Below are positions 56,224 to 62,788 of a stretch of 62,788 nucleotides of DNA, piece after piece. Position numbers and translations under genes: made by a program. The notes under the pieces are model-generated. The model had not been told where the DNA came from. It saw only the letters and a list, made by a program, of their open reading frames with translations, and did no database searches. The stretch comes from Planctomycetota bacterium (GTDB lineage: Bacteria > Planctomycetota > Phycisphaerae > Phycisphaerales > Phycisphaeraceae). The stretch covers positions 43,768 through 106,555 of the forward strand of contig JAPLMQ010000292.1 of the NCBI GenBank assembly GCA_026386955.1, in the 5' to 3' direction. How positions within the stretch are numbered: position 1 is the stretch's first letter; every line of letters begins with the position of its first letter.

Positions 56224-57537
56224 ATGCCCAAGCTCCAGGCCCCCAAAGGCACCCGCGACTTCTACCCCAAGGACATGGCCTGGCGGAACCACATCGTCGA
56301 CGCCTGGCGGCGGGTCTCGATCCGCAACGGCTTCGACCAGGTCGACGGCCCGATCTTCGAATCGCTCGACCTCTACAAGGTCAAGAGCGGCGAAGGCATC
56401 GTCAGCGAGCTCTTCCACTTCACCGACCGCGGCGAGCGCGAGCTGGCGATCCGCCCCGAGTTCACGCCCACGCTCGCCCGCATGGTCGCCGAGCAGGCCA
56501 ACGCCCTGCCCAAGCCAATCAAGTGGTTCTGCACGCCGAACCTCTGCAGGGCGGAGAAGCCCCAGCGCGGGCGGCTGCGCGAGTTCTGGCAGTGGAACGT
56601 CGACATCCTCGGGTCCGATTTGCCGGTCGCCGACGCCGAGTGCATCTTCACCGCGGTCGACCTGCTCAAGGAGCTGGGGCTGGGCCCGCAGCACCTGCGC
56701 GTGAAGATCAGCCACCGCCAGACCGTCCGGCACATCCTCAAGAAGCTCGGCGTCGTCGAGGAGAAGCACACCGCCGCCTTCGAGCTGCTCGATCGGCGGG
56801 ACAAGATCGAGCCGGCCGAGTTCACCAACGGGGCCAAGGCGCTGGGGCTCGACGAGGAGCGCGTCGCGCGGTTCGACCAGATCTGCCGGATGGAGTTCAA
56901 CTCCGGGAGCCTGGGCGTGCTGTACGACAGCCTGGGCATCGACCCCAAGGACGCGAGCGTGGCCGACATCCAGCAGCTCGACGACCAGCTCCGCGCCTTC
57001 GGCATCGCCGAGTGGTGCGTCTTCGACCTGGGCATCGTCCGCGGGCTGGCCTACTACACCGGCACCGTCTTCGAGATCCACGAGACCAGCGGGGCGATGC
57101 GGGCCCTCGCCGGCGGCGGGCGCTACGACCAGTTGATCGAGCTCTTCGGCGGGCCCAAGACCCCCGCGGTCGGCTTCGGCATGGGCGACGTCGTGCTCTC
57201 GGACGTGCTGCGCGACAAGGGGCTCGTGCCCGAGGACACCACCCCGCGCCCCGACGTCTTCGTGATCGCGTCGAGCGACCGCGGCGCGGGGGCCGTCGCA
57301 TCGAACGTGGCCAAACTCCGGCTCGACGGGTTCCACGCGAGGTTCAGCTACAAGACCACGCGGAACGTCGGGAAGCTGCTCAAGGACGCCTCCGACGCGC
57401 GGGCCCGGTTCGTGCTGATCCTGGGCGACGCGGTGGGCGACGCCGCGGGCGAGGGCCAGGGCCAGTTGAAGGACCTCGCGGGCGGCACGCAGATCGACAT
57501 CGCGCTGGGCGACGTTTCGTCGAAACTGCGGGTTTGA
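56224..57537 (+). CDS. hisS: Histidyl-tRNA synthetase
   Basis: 437 aa from the ATG at 56224 (MPKLQAPKGTRDFYPKDMAW). Class II synthetase: motif 2 area RPEFTPTLARMVAEQ and FCTPNLCRAEKPQRGRLREF, histidine-specific YYTGTVFEIHETSG and GGGRYDQLIELFGG, with an anticodon-binding domain at the end. The CRAEKPQ variant replaces the commoner R-Y-E-R-P-Q and is seen in a distinct HisRS subgroup. Convergent with the STAS gene, with a family C hairpin between them. Confidence 0.96.
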   Translation: MPKLQAPKGTRDFYPKDMAWRNHIVDAWRRVSIRNGFDQVDGPIFESLDLYKVKSGEGIVSELFHFTDRGERELAIRPEFTPTLARMVAEQANALPKPIKWFCTPNLCRAEKPQRGRLREFWQWNVDILGSDLPVADAECIFTAVDLLKELGLGPQHLRVKISHRQTVRHILKKLGVVEEKHTAAFELLDRRDKIEPAEFTNGAKALGLDEERVARFDQICRMEFNSGSLGVLYDSLGIDPKDASVADIQQLDDQLRAFGIAEWCVFDLGIVRGLAYYTGTVFEIHETSGAMRALAGGGRYDQLIELFGGPKTPAVGFGMGDVVLSDVLRDKGLVPEDTTPRPDVFVIASSDRGAGAVASNVAKLRLDGFHARFSYKTTRNVGKLLKDASDARARFVLILGDAVGDAAGEGQGQLKDLAGGTQIDIALGDVSSKLRV

Positions 57538-57583
57538 TGTCGTTGAAGAGTCGACGACGAGATGAAATGAAGGACTGACCCCA

Positions 57584-57613
57584 AAGCCCAGGCATTGCAT
57601 GCCTGGGTTTTCG
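57584..57613. terminator. Hairpin terminator/repeat (family C, copy 6)
   Basis: AAAGCCCAGGCATTGCATGC then CTGGGTTTTC, between the convergent hisS and STAS genes. The stem has a T-rich tail on the plus strand (GGGTTTTCG) and an A-rich one upstream, so it can work in both directions. Confidence 0.8.
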
Positions 57614-57628
57614 ATCGCGCGCAAACCC

Positions 57629-58012
57629 TCAATCCTGCGCCGGAGGCGCGGGCGTGTCGAAACTCTTGATCGCCCCGTCGAGCGTGTCGCAGATCCGGAA
57701 GATGCGGTGCAGCCCCGTCAGCCGGAAGACCTGCTTGAGGTCGCGGTCGACGCCGGTGATGCGCAGCTCCCCACCCTGCTTTTGGATCTTCAGCAGCGTG
57801 CTCACCAGCACGCCCAGCACCGTCGACGACATGTACTGCACGTTGGCGAAGTCGATCACGAAGCGCTTGCTGTTCGCGCCGTCGATGATCTCCTCGAACT
57901 GCTTGTAGAGCGTCTTGACCGCGTCCTCGTTGAAGACGCAGTCGGGCGGCAGGAACTCGAGGAAGATGTTGCCGTCTTCTTCGCGGGATTGGACACGCGG
58001 GTCTTCGAGCAT
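57629..58012 (-). CDS. STAS-domain protein (anti-anti-sigma factor type)
   Basis: 127 aa from the ATG at 58012 (MLEDPRVQSREEDGNIFLEF); the frame further upstream is a Gly/Pro-rich non-coding leader. SpoIIAA-like STAS fold: FVIDFANVQYMSSTVLGVLV with the Ser-Ser that would be phosphorylated by a partner anti-sigma kinase, then ELRITGVDRDLKQVFRLTGL. No kinase or sigma-factor gene is adjacent. Probable cytoplasmic regulator. Confidence 0.9.
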   Translation of the reverse strand: MLEDPRVQSREEDGNIFLEFLPPDCVFNEDAVKTLYKQFEEIIDGANSKRFVIDFANVQYMSSTVLGVLVSTLLKIQKQGGELRITGVDRDLKQVFRLTGLHRIFRICDTLDGAIKSFDTPAPPAQD

Positions 58013-58356
58013 GGGAAACGCTCCGTCGCGGGCGTCGTCAGCGCCCTGCGTTGGACTTGATCCCCCCGGAACCCCCGGAATCCCGGTCCCGGTCCTATCG
58101 GAAATGCCAGAGCCTGACTGCCGAACCTCCGCACGAATCAATCAGGACCGCAAAAACCCAGAACCCGGGAAATGGGCTGCGGCGCCCTCTAAGCGTCCGC
58201 AGCGGCGATTCGGGGAACAAATCCGTCTCGGTCTTGGATTATCGGCCATCGCTCGCACAGCAATCGATTTCATTTTACCCGTCCGGAGCGGCTCTGGGGG
58301 AATGACAAGAGGTTTCCGTCTTTTGGGGACCGGGGCCAGCTTCGGAATTCCCGGGG
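58013..58356. other. Intergenic region without recognised gene
   Basis: Upstream of the STAS gene and downstream of the FMN-reductase gene. It contains GGAACCCCCGGAATCCCGGT and other short direct C/G-rich runs, but no REP copy and no clear promoter. Confidence 0.45.
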
Positions 58357-58953
58357 TCAGGTCGTGCGCAGCCGCTGGATGACGCTCGCAAGCGTGGCCC
58401 CGATCTGCTGGACCGATTGCTGCTGCTTGGGGTCCTTCATCGAGCCGTCGGGGTTGAAGACCTCGTAGGCCTTGGGGATCGCGATCTGGTCGGGGATGAC
58501 CAGCACGCGGATGTTGCCCAGGATCGAGCGGAGCGTGACCAGCCCGCGCAGCCCGCCCAAGGCCCCGGGCGAGGCGGCGAGGATGGCCGCGGTCTTGTTG
58601 ACGAAGCAGCCCAGCGGGGGCTCGTCCTTCACCGGGCGCGAGACCCAGTCGATCATGTTCTTCAGCGCCGCGGAGACGGAGCTGTTGTACTCCGGCGAGG
58701 CGATCAGCAGCCCGTCGTGGGCGAGGAAGAGGTCCTTGAGCTGCCTGGCCGTGGCGGGCAGGCCCTGTTCCCGCTCGAGGTCCTCGTCGAAGACCGGGAG
58801 CGGATATTGCTTGAGGTCGATGACGTTGACCTGCGCGCCCGCGGCCCGGGCGCCGGCGGCGGCGACCTGCACGAGCTGCTTGTTGAACGAGGCGGCGCGG
58901 AGGCTGCCGGAGAACGCGAGGATGCGGGGGGTGTGGGCCACGAAATGCTCCAT
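58357..58953 (-). CDS. NADPH-dependent FMN reductase family protein
   Basis: 198 aa from the ATG at 58953 (MEHFVAHTPRILAFSGSLRA). Flavodoxin-like fold: the phosphate-binding loop FSGSLRAASFNKQLV and the diagnostic SPEYNSSVSAALKNMIDW are intact, as in chromate or azo reductases. A TATATT hexamer on the minus strand (58967-58972) lies 13 bases before the start. Substrate unknown; likely quinone, azo-dye or metal reduction. Divergent from the PhyH gene. Confidence 0.93.
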   Translation of the reverse strand: MEHFVAHTPRILAFSGSLRAASFNKQLVQVAAAGARAAGAQVNVIDLKQYPLPVFDEDLEREQGLPATARQLKDLFLAHDGLLIASPEYNSSVSAALKNMIDWVSRPVKDEPPLGCFVNKTAAILAASPGALGGLRGLVTLRSILGNIRVLVIPDQIAIPKAYEVFNPDGSMKDPKQQQSVQQIGATLASVIQRLRTT

Positions 58954-59080
58954 GTGGTTCACGGACAATATAGCCTCGGCCCCGCGGACTTGGAGACGGG
59001 CCCGGGAAGGATAGGATGGCAGATCCTGAAAACCCCGGCCCCCGGTCCCCGCCCCCCCCCCGGAACTCGGAGAAACCGCC

Positions 59081-59835
59081 ATGCCCGCCCCGACGCTGAA
59101 CCAGGAGCAGATCGACTCGTTCCACCTCAACGGCTTCGTCCGCGTCGGCCCGGTGCTGGAGGAGAGCGAACTCGCGCCGCTGCGGGCCGAGTACGACCGG
59201 CTCTTCGCCGAGGCGATCGAGGCCAAGCGCATCCGCAACCTCACGGTCGCCGACGGCGACGGCTCGGTGGCGGTGGCCGCCAAGACGCAGATGTACCAGA
59301 TCGTGCAGATGGCGGAGCGCAGCTTGGTCTACCGCAAGCTGCTCTACGACACGCGCCTGCTCGACCTTGTGCAGGAGATCATCGGCCCCAACGTGATGGT
59401 CTTCCACGACCAGGCGCTCTTCAAGCCGGCCCGCACGGGCGGGCCCGTTTTTTTAGGCACCAGGACAACGCGTACTGGAAATGCAAGCCGGCGACGCTGG
59501 TCTCCTGCTGGATGACGCTCGACGACGTGACGCGCGAGAACGGCGCGATGCAGGTGATCCCCGGCAGCCACCTCACGCCCGTCTGGCACGGCAACGCCGA
59601 GAGCGACCCGCTGCTGCGGGCGAAGGTCGACGCGAGCAAGGCCGTGGTGGTCGACCTGCCCGCGGGGGGCGTGATGTTCCACCACTGCCAGACGCTCCAC
59701 TACACCGACCCCAACGAGACCGACCGCCAGCGCCGGGCCTTCGCGATCCACTACATGAACCCCGGCACCCGCGGCAGGGACGGGCAGGTGATCAAGGTGA
59801 GCTTCGCGAATCCGATGCTGCGGATGAGCGTTTGA
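59081..59835 (+). pseudogene. Phytanoyl-CoA dioxygenase (PhyH) family protein, frameshifted at a T7 run
   Basis: The ATG at 59081 starts MPAPTLNQEQIDSFHLNGFV and a normal PhyH N-terminus up to VMVFHDQALFKPARTGGPV. At the T7 run 59448-59454 the phase changes: the start frame runs into nonsense, while the frame one base back gives RHQDNAYWKCKPATLVSCWM onward to the end at 59835 (ANPMLRMSV). HQD is the Fe-binding HxD, and FHHCQTLHYTDPNETDR supplies the second His and the oxoglutarate-binding region. Restored length is about 250 aa, normal for the family. The break falls two codons before HQD. It may be a sequence error, a real mutation or recoding. Confidence 0.8.
59428..59454 (+). other. Terminator-like hairpin plus slippery heptamer inside the PhyH gene
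   Basis: GGCCCGC, loop ACGG, GCGGGCC (59428-59445), then CG and seven Ts. The sequence T-TTT-TTA (59449-59455) is in phase with the start frame as X-XXY-YYZ. Both structures sit exactly at the frameshift. Confidence 0.6.
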
Positions 59836-59843
59836 CGAAGGGC

Positions 59844-60002
59844 GTGCCACAACGCAGCCGGAGGCTGCTATGCGCGAGTGAACAAGTGGGCCAAGGTTTG
59901 CGGGAGATTTCTCACTCGTCGACGGGCGCGAAGCTGGGCGACTCGCATGTCCGGCGCCTTCGGTTGACCGGCACACAGCAGCCTTCGGCTGCGGTGCGGC
60001 AC
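59844..60002. repeat. Variant MITE-like element (family D relative, copy 3)
   Basis: About 159 bp with imperfect 26-bp inverted ends (left GTGCCACAACGCAGCCGGAG, right ending GCGGTGCGGCAC; 23 of 26 match). The ends hold a different inner hairpin (AGCAGCCTTCGGCTGC) from family D copies 1 and 2. The core shares CCTTCGGTTGACCGGCACA with copy 2. Confidence 0.7.
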
Positions 60003-60055
60003 GATCCATGGCCGACCAAACTTCGCCGCGAAGCAGGTCCTCCATCAAAGCCCGC

Positions 60056-60061
60056 TACAAT
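60056..60061 (+). promoter_or_regulatory. Putative -10 box (leaderless type) of the M16-like gene
   Basis: TACAAT in the context GCTACAATCTCCCCC, nine bases before the ATG at 60071. Confidence 0.4.
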
Positions 60062-60070
60062 CTCCCCCCT

Positions 60071-61303
60071 ATGAGTCAGATCCACCAGCATCGCCTCGCG
60101 AACGGCCTGATCCTGCTGGCCGAGCCGGTCGCCGGGGCGCAGTCCCTCGCGATGTCGCTGCTCTCGCCCGCGGGCGTCGCCCACGAGCCGGCGGACAAGC
60201 TGGGCGTCGCCACGGTGCTCGCCGAGATGGTCTGCCGAGGGGCGGGCGGGCTCGACGCCCGGGCCCACAGCGAGGCCCTCGACCAGCTCGGCGTGCAGCG
60301 CGGCACGGGCGTCGAGACCACCAAGCTCCACCTCGGGGCCACCCTCATCGGCGACAAGATCGGCCCCGCGCTGCCGCTCCTGCTCGACATGTTCCTTCGC
60401 CCCGCGCTCGACGAATCCACGCTCGGCCCGAGCGTCGACCTCGCGCTGCAGTCGCTCGACGCCCTCGAGGACGAGCCGCAGCAGAAGGTCTTCGTCGAGC
60501 TGCGCGACCGGCATTACCCCGCGCCCTTCGGCCGGTCGTCGCTGGGCCGGCGGGAGGACCTGGAGTCGCTCACGCTCAAGGACGTCAAGTCGTTCTGGAA
60601 GAGGCAGGTCGTCGCGGGCGGGTCGATCCTTGCCTTCGCGGGGCGCTTCGACTGGGAGGAACTGAAGGACCAAGTCGGCGAACTGCTGGGCAAATGGGGC
60701 GGGACCGTGCCCGAGCCGAAGGAGACGAGCCCGGGACAGCGCGGCGTCGTGCAGCAGTCGGCCGAGACGACGCAGGTCCACATCGGCCTCGCCTACGACG
60801 CGCCGCCCGAGCCCGACCCGGCGAGCATCCTGCAGCGCGCCGCCGCGGCGGCGCTCAGCGGGGGGATGAGCGGGCGGCTGTTCACCGAGGTGCGCGAGAA
60901 GCGCGGGCTGGTCTACAGCGTCTACGCCGCCTACGCCGGGCAGAAGGACCGCGGCGCGATGCTCGCCTACGCGGGCACGACGGCCCCGCGCGCGCAGGAG
61001 ACGCTCGACGTGCTGGTCGGCGAGCTCCGCCGGATCTGCGCGGGCGTCGAGGCGGGGGAGTTCGAGCGGGCGATCGTCGGGATGAAGTCGCGCCTGGTGA
61101 TGCAGGGCGAGTCGACCGGCGCGCGGGCCCACGCCATCGCCGCGGACCAGGCGATCCTCGGCCGGCCGCGCACGCTCGAGGAGCTCGCGGCCCTGGTCGG
61201 GTCGGTCACGCTCGACAAGCTCAACGCCTACCTGCGCGAACACCCGCCCGGGGCGATGACGCTGGTGACCATCGGCCCCGCGCCGCTGACGATGCCGGGG
61301 TGA
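60071..61303 (+). CDS. M16-family peptidase-like protein without zinc ligands
   Basis: 410 aa from the ATG at 60071 (MSQIHQHRLANGLILLAEPV). Overall it follows an M16 (mitochondrial processing peptidase/PqqL-like) two-domain layout, including the C-terminal-side REKRGLVYSVYAAYAG block. The catalytic HxxEH is absent: the equivalent helix reads GVATVLAEMVCRGAGG. It therefore resembles the non-catalytic partner subunit of M16 pairs, and no catalytic partner is adjacent in this window. The next gene (coaB) begins 10 bases after the stop. Confidence 0.88.
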   Translation: MSQIHQHRLANGLILLAEPVAGAQSLAMSLLSPAGVAHEPADKLGVATVLAEMVCRGAGGLDARAHSEALDQLGVQRGTGVETTKLHLGATLIGDKIGPALPLLLDMFLRPALDESTLGPSVDLALQSLDALEDEPQQKVFVELRDRHYPAPFGRSSLGRREDLESLTLKDVKSFWKRQVVAGGSILAFAGRFDWEELKDQVGELLGKWGGTVPEPKETSPGQRGVVQQSAETTQVHIGLAYDAPPEPDPASILQRAAAAALSGGMSGRLFTEVREKRGLVYSVYAAYAGQKDRGAMLAYAGTTAPRAQETLDVLVGELRRICAGVEAGEFERAIVGMKSRLVMQGESTGARAHAIAADQAILGRPRTLEELAALVGSVTLDKLNAYLREHPPGAMTLVTIGPAPLTMPG

Positions 61304-61313
61304 TCCACCCATC

Positions 61314-61964
61314 ATGCCCCCCAAGCCGCACATCCTCATCACCGCCGGCCCGACGCGCGAGCCCATCGACGCCGTGCGCTTCATCTCCAACCGCTCCAGC
61401 GGGCGGATGGGGCTGGAACTCGCCCGCGCCGCCCTCGATGCCGGCGCGGAGGTGACGCTGTTGCTCGGCCCCGGGCCGGCGGCGGAGGACGTGCCCGCGG
61501 GCTGCAAGACCTACCGCTTCGGCTCCTCGGTCGAACTCAAGCAGGTGCTCGACGCCCATTTCGCCTGGTGCGACGTGCTCATCATGGCGGCGGCCGTCTC
61601 GGACTATCGCCCGATCCACGTCGCGGAGGGCAAGCTCCCGCGTGCGAGCGACGGGACGATGACGCTGGAGCTCCAGCCGACGCCCGACTTGGTGGCGCTC
61701 ATGGCGGGGCGGAAGCGGGCGGACCAGCGCGTGGTCGCCTTCGCGCTGGAGGAGGCCGGGCAGCTCGAGGCCCGGGCGACGCAGAAGCTGCGACGGAAGG
61801 GCGTCGACGCGATCGTCGCCAATCCGCTGGGCACGATGGAGGCGGGGGAGATCACCGCGGTCTACCTCACCGCCGACGGGGGGCGCGAGGCCCCGCCGCG
61901 GATGAGCAAGGGCGAGTTCGCCCGCTGGCTCGTGGAACGGGTGCTCGCGGGGCGCGGGATGTGA
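61314..61964 (+). CDS. coaB: Phosphopantothenate-cysteine ligase (stand-alone CoaB domain)
   Basis: 216 aa. Joins 4'-phosphopantothenate and cysteine in coenzyme A synthesis. The nucleotide-binding start ILITAGPTREPIDAVRFISN continues RSSGRMG; MAAAVSDYRPIHVAEGKL holds the substrate loop, and VAFALEEAGQLEARATQKL and ANPLGTMEAGE are family blocks. Most bacteria fuse CoaB behind the CoaC decarboxylase; here only the CoaB half is present and starts cleanly at MPPKPHILITAGPTREP. Follows the M16-like gene by 10 bases, so it is probably co-transcribed. Confidence 0.9.
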   Translation: MPPKPHILITAGPTREPIDAVRFISNRSSGRMGLELARAALDAGAEVTLLLGPGPAAEDVPAGCKTYRFGSSVELKQVLDAHFAWCDVLIMAAAVSDYRPIHVAEGKLPRASDGTMTLELQPTPDLVALMAGRKRADQRVVAFALEEAGQLEARATQKLRRKGVDAIVANPLGTMEAGEITAVYLTADGGREAPPRMSKGEFARWLVERVLAGRGM

Positions 61965-62014
61965 GGCTCGTGTGAGGGGCCCGGGGGCGGGGTGCGGCCG
62001 ATCGGAGGGGCCGT

Positions 62015-62020
62015 TATAAT
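62015..62020 (+). promoter_or_regulatory. Putative -10 box upstream of the zinc-finger gene
   Basis: TATAAT in the context GTTATAATCCCGC, 43 bases before the ATG at 62064. The context resembles the purU box. Confidence 0.45.
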
Positions 62021-62063
62021 CCCGCGGGAGCATCGGCGCGGAACGGTCGGACGGAGTCGCCGG

Positions 62064-62788
62064 ATGTCGATGAAGGTGCAGTGCCCGAGTTGCCACACGG
62101 AGCTGCGCGTTCCCGTGAACGCGAGCGGCCGCACCGCGCGCTGCCCGGTCTGCCGGCACAAGTTCCAGGTGCCCAACCCGCAGGACTTGTTGGAGGACGC
62201 CGTCTCGCAGTGGATCGTGGAGGATCCCGACGACGACGAGGAAAAGGACGACGCCCCGCCCGCGCCGACGGGTGTGCGCCCGCAGCCGATGGGCAAGGCC
62301 TTGCCGGGTTTGCCGGGCCAGCCCGCTCCCGCGGCTTCGCCAACTGTGGGTTCCGGTGCGTCCGGCGCCGCCACCGCCGGGTCCGGCCTGCTCGGCGCGC
62401 CGCCGGGGTTGCCGGGCCTTCCCGGCAGGCCGGCCACGACCGGCCCCGCCGCCGCCCGCACCGCCGCCCAACCGCAATCGCCTGCTGCTGCTTCGGGCGG
62501 CGCCGCCCGCACGCCCGCGTCGCCCCGTCCCGTCGCCTCCGCGCAGGCAACCCCCGCGGCTCCGCCCGCCCCTGGCCGGCCGATGACGCCTGTGCAGGCC
62601 GACTCGGGCGTGGCTTTGCCCTCGGCCTCGCCCGTCGATCGCCCGGAAGTCCCCGCGCAGCCCGGCAGCGACGACGATGAGATCGCCCTCGTGCAGCGGC
62701 AGGACGCGCCCACCCGCCGCACCGATGCGTCGGGCCGGTCGCCCATCGAGCCGCTGCCTCCGCTCGCGCCCCAGCCGCCGCGCACGAC
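62064..62788 (+). CDS. MJ0042-type zinc-finger protein with Pro/Ala-rich region (3' end outside window)
   Basis: The open frame starts at the ATG at 62064 (MSMKVQCPSCHTELRVPVNA) and stays open to the last base, giving at least 241 residues. The first 40 residues are a zinc ribbon with CPSC and CPVC in the MJ0042/ZF-like pattern (SGRTARCPVCRHKFQVPNPQ). An acidic stretch (EDPDDDEEKDD) and a long Pro/Ala/Gly-rich segment (LPGLPGRPATTG) follow, likely disordered. In planctomycetes such leaders often precede a membrane or regulatory domain, which would lie beyond the window. The second ATG at 62070 is an alternative start. Confidence 0.75.
   Translation, partial: MSMKVQCPSCHTELRVPVNASGRTARCPVCRHKFQVPNPQDLLEDAVSQWIVEDPDDDEEKDDAPPAPTGVRPQPMGKALPGLPGQPAPAASPTVGSGASGAATAGSGLLGAPPGLPGLPGRPATTGPAAARTAAQPQSPAAASGGAARTPASPRPVASAQATPAAPPAPGRPMTPVQADSGVALPSASPVDRPEVPAQPGSDDDEIALVQRQDAPTRRTDASGRSPIEPLPPLAPQPPRT

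Noticed and set aside
54841..57624. The 928-codon minus-strand frame as one giant protein
   Set aside because: Only its last ~200 codons (rsmD) are protein-like; the rest is antisense to hisS and the YkgJ-type gene.

Overview
This looks like a chromosomal segment of a GC-rich planctomycete, most likely of the Phycisphaerae. The signs, weighed from family knowledge without any search, are: C-terminal zinc ribbons of the CxxCGYDLRAS...CPECGEP type; an MJ0042-like zinc-finger protein; secreted PQQ-propeller, NPCBM and HEAT-repeat proteins; a sulfatase; and many palindromic repeats. Most genes are GC-rich, but the DUF72 gene (1492-2385) and a pair of membrane zinc-ribbon genes (27763-28912) are visibly poorer in GC. 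Several genes carry a -10-like hexamer only 6-9 nt before the start codon, which suggests leaderless transcripts.

Layout. 1-2.4 kb: the end of ahcY with a terminator, then a DUF72 gene. 2.5-10.2 kb: a deacetylase-like protein, two decayed genes, a PQQ-propeller protein with an inserted methyltransferase-like domain, and a frameshifted tandem metallo-beta-lactamase gene whose 3' end is also duplicated on the other side of the PQQ gene. 10.2-21.3 kb: three large polysaccharide-related proteins (a 1434-aa barrel/amidotransferase-like/HEAT protein, an NPCBM protein and a 1107-aa heparinase-like/HEAT protein). 21.5-26.1 kb: a four-gene minus-strand run (BNR sialidase-like, DedA, GNAT, spermidine-synthase-like). 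26.5-29.3 kb: the small and large UxaA/SuyAB-type subunits separated by two paralogous membrane zinc-ribbon genes. 29.8-37.7 kb: purU, a permease/ATPase/HlyD export operon and an rmlACDB operon for dTDP-L-rhamnose. 38.2-40.1 kb: rpsB-tsf. 40.5-48 kb: nagA, an SDR, a UDP-xylose synthase, hypotheticals, a REP-associated tyrosine transposase (RAYT) and recO. 48-62.8 kb: valS, a sulfatase, ffh, rsmD, a YkgJ-type gene, hisS, STAS, an FMN reductase, a frameshifted PhyH dioxygenase, an M16-like protein without zinc ligands, a stand-alone coaB and a truncated zinc-finger protein.

The most distinctive content is between the genes. I count at least six families of short palindromic or inverted-repeat elements. 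One REP-like family has 14 copies, mostly as tail-to-tail inverted pairs, and three of these copies hug the RAYT gene. A second family is a 198-bp element present twice, once nested between two halves of a REP pair. Other families are MITE-like elements with perfect terminal inverted repeats of 25, 33 and 37 bp, and a short hairpin that also acts as a terminator. I read this as a resident RAYT/REP system together with non-autonomous elements. There is no CRISPR array, tRNA, rRNA or prophage that I can support.
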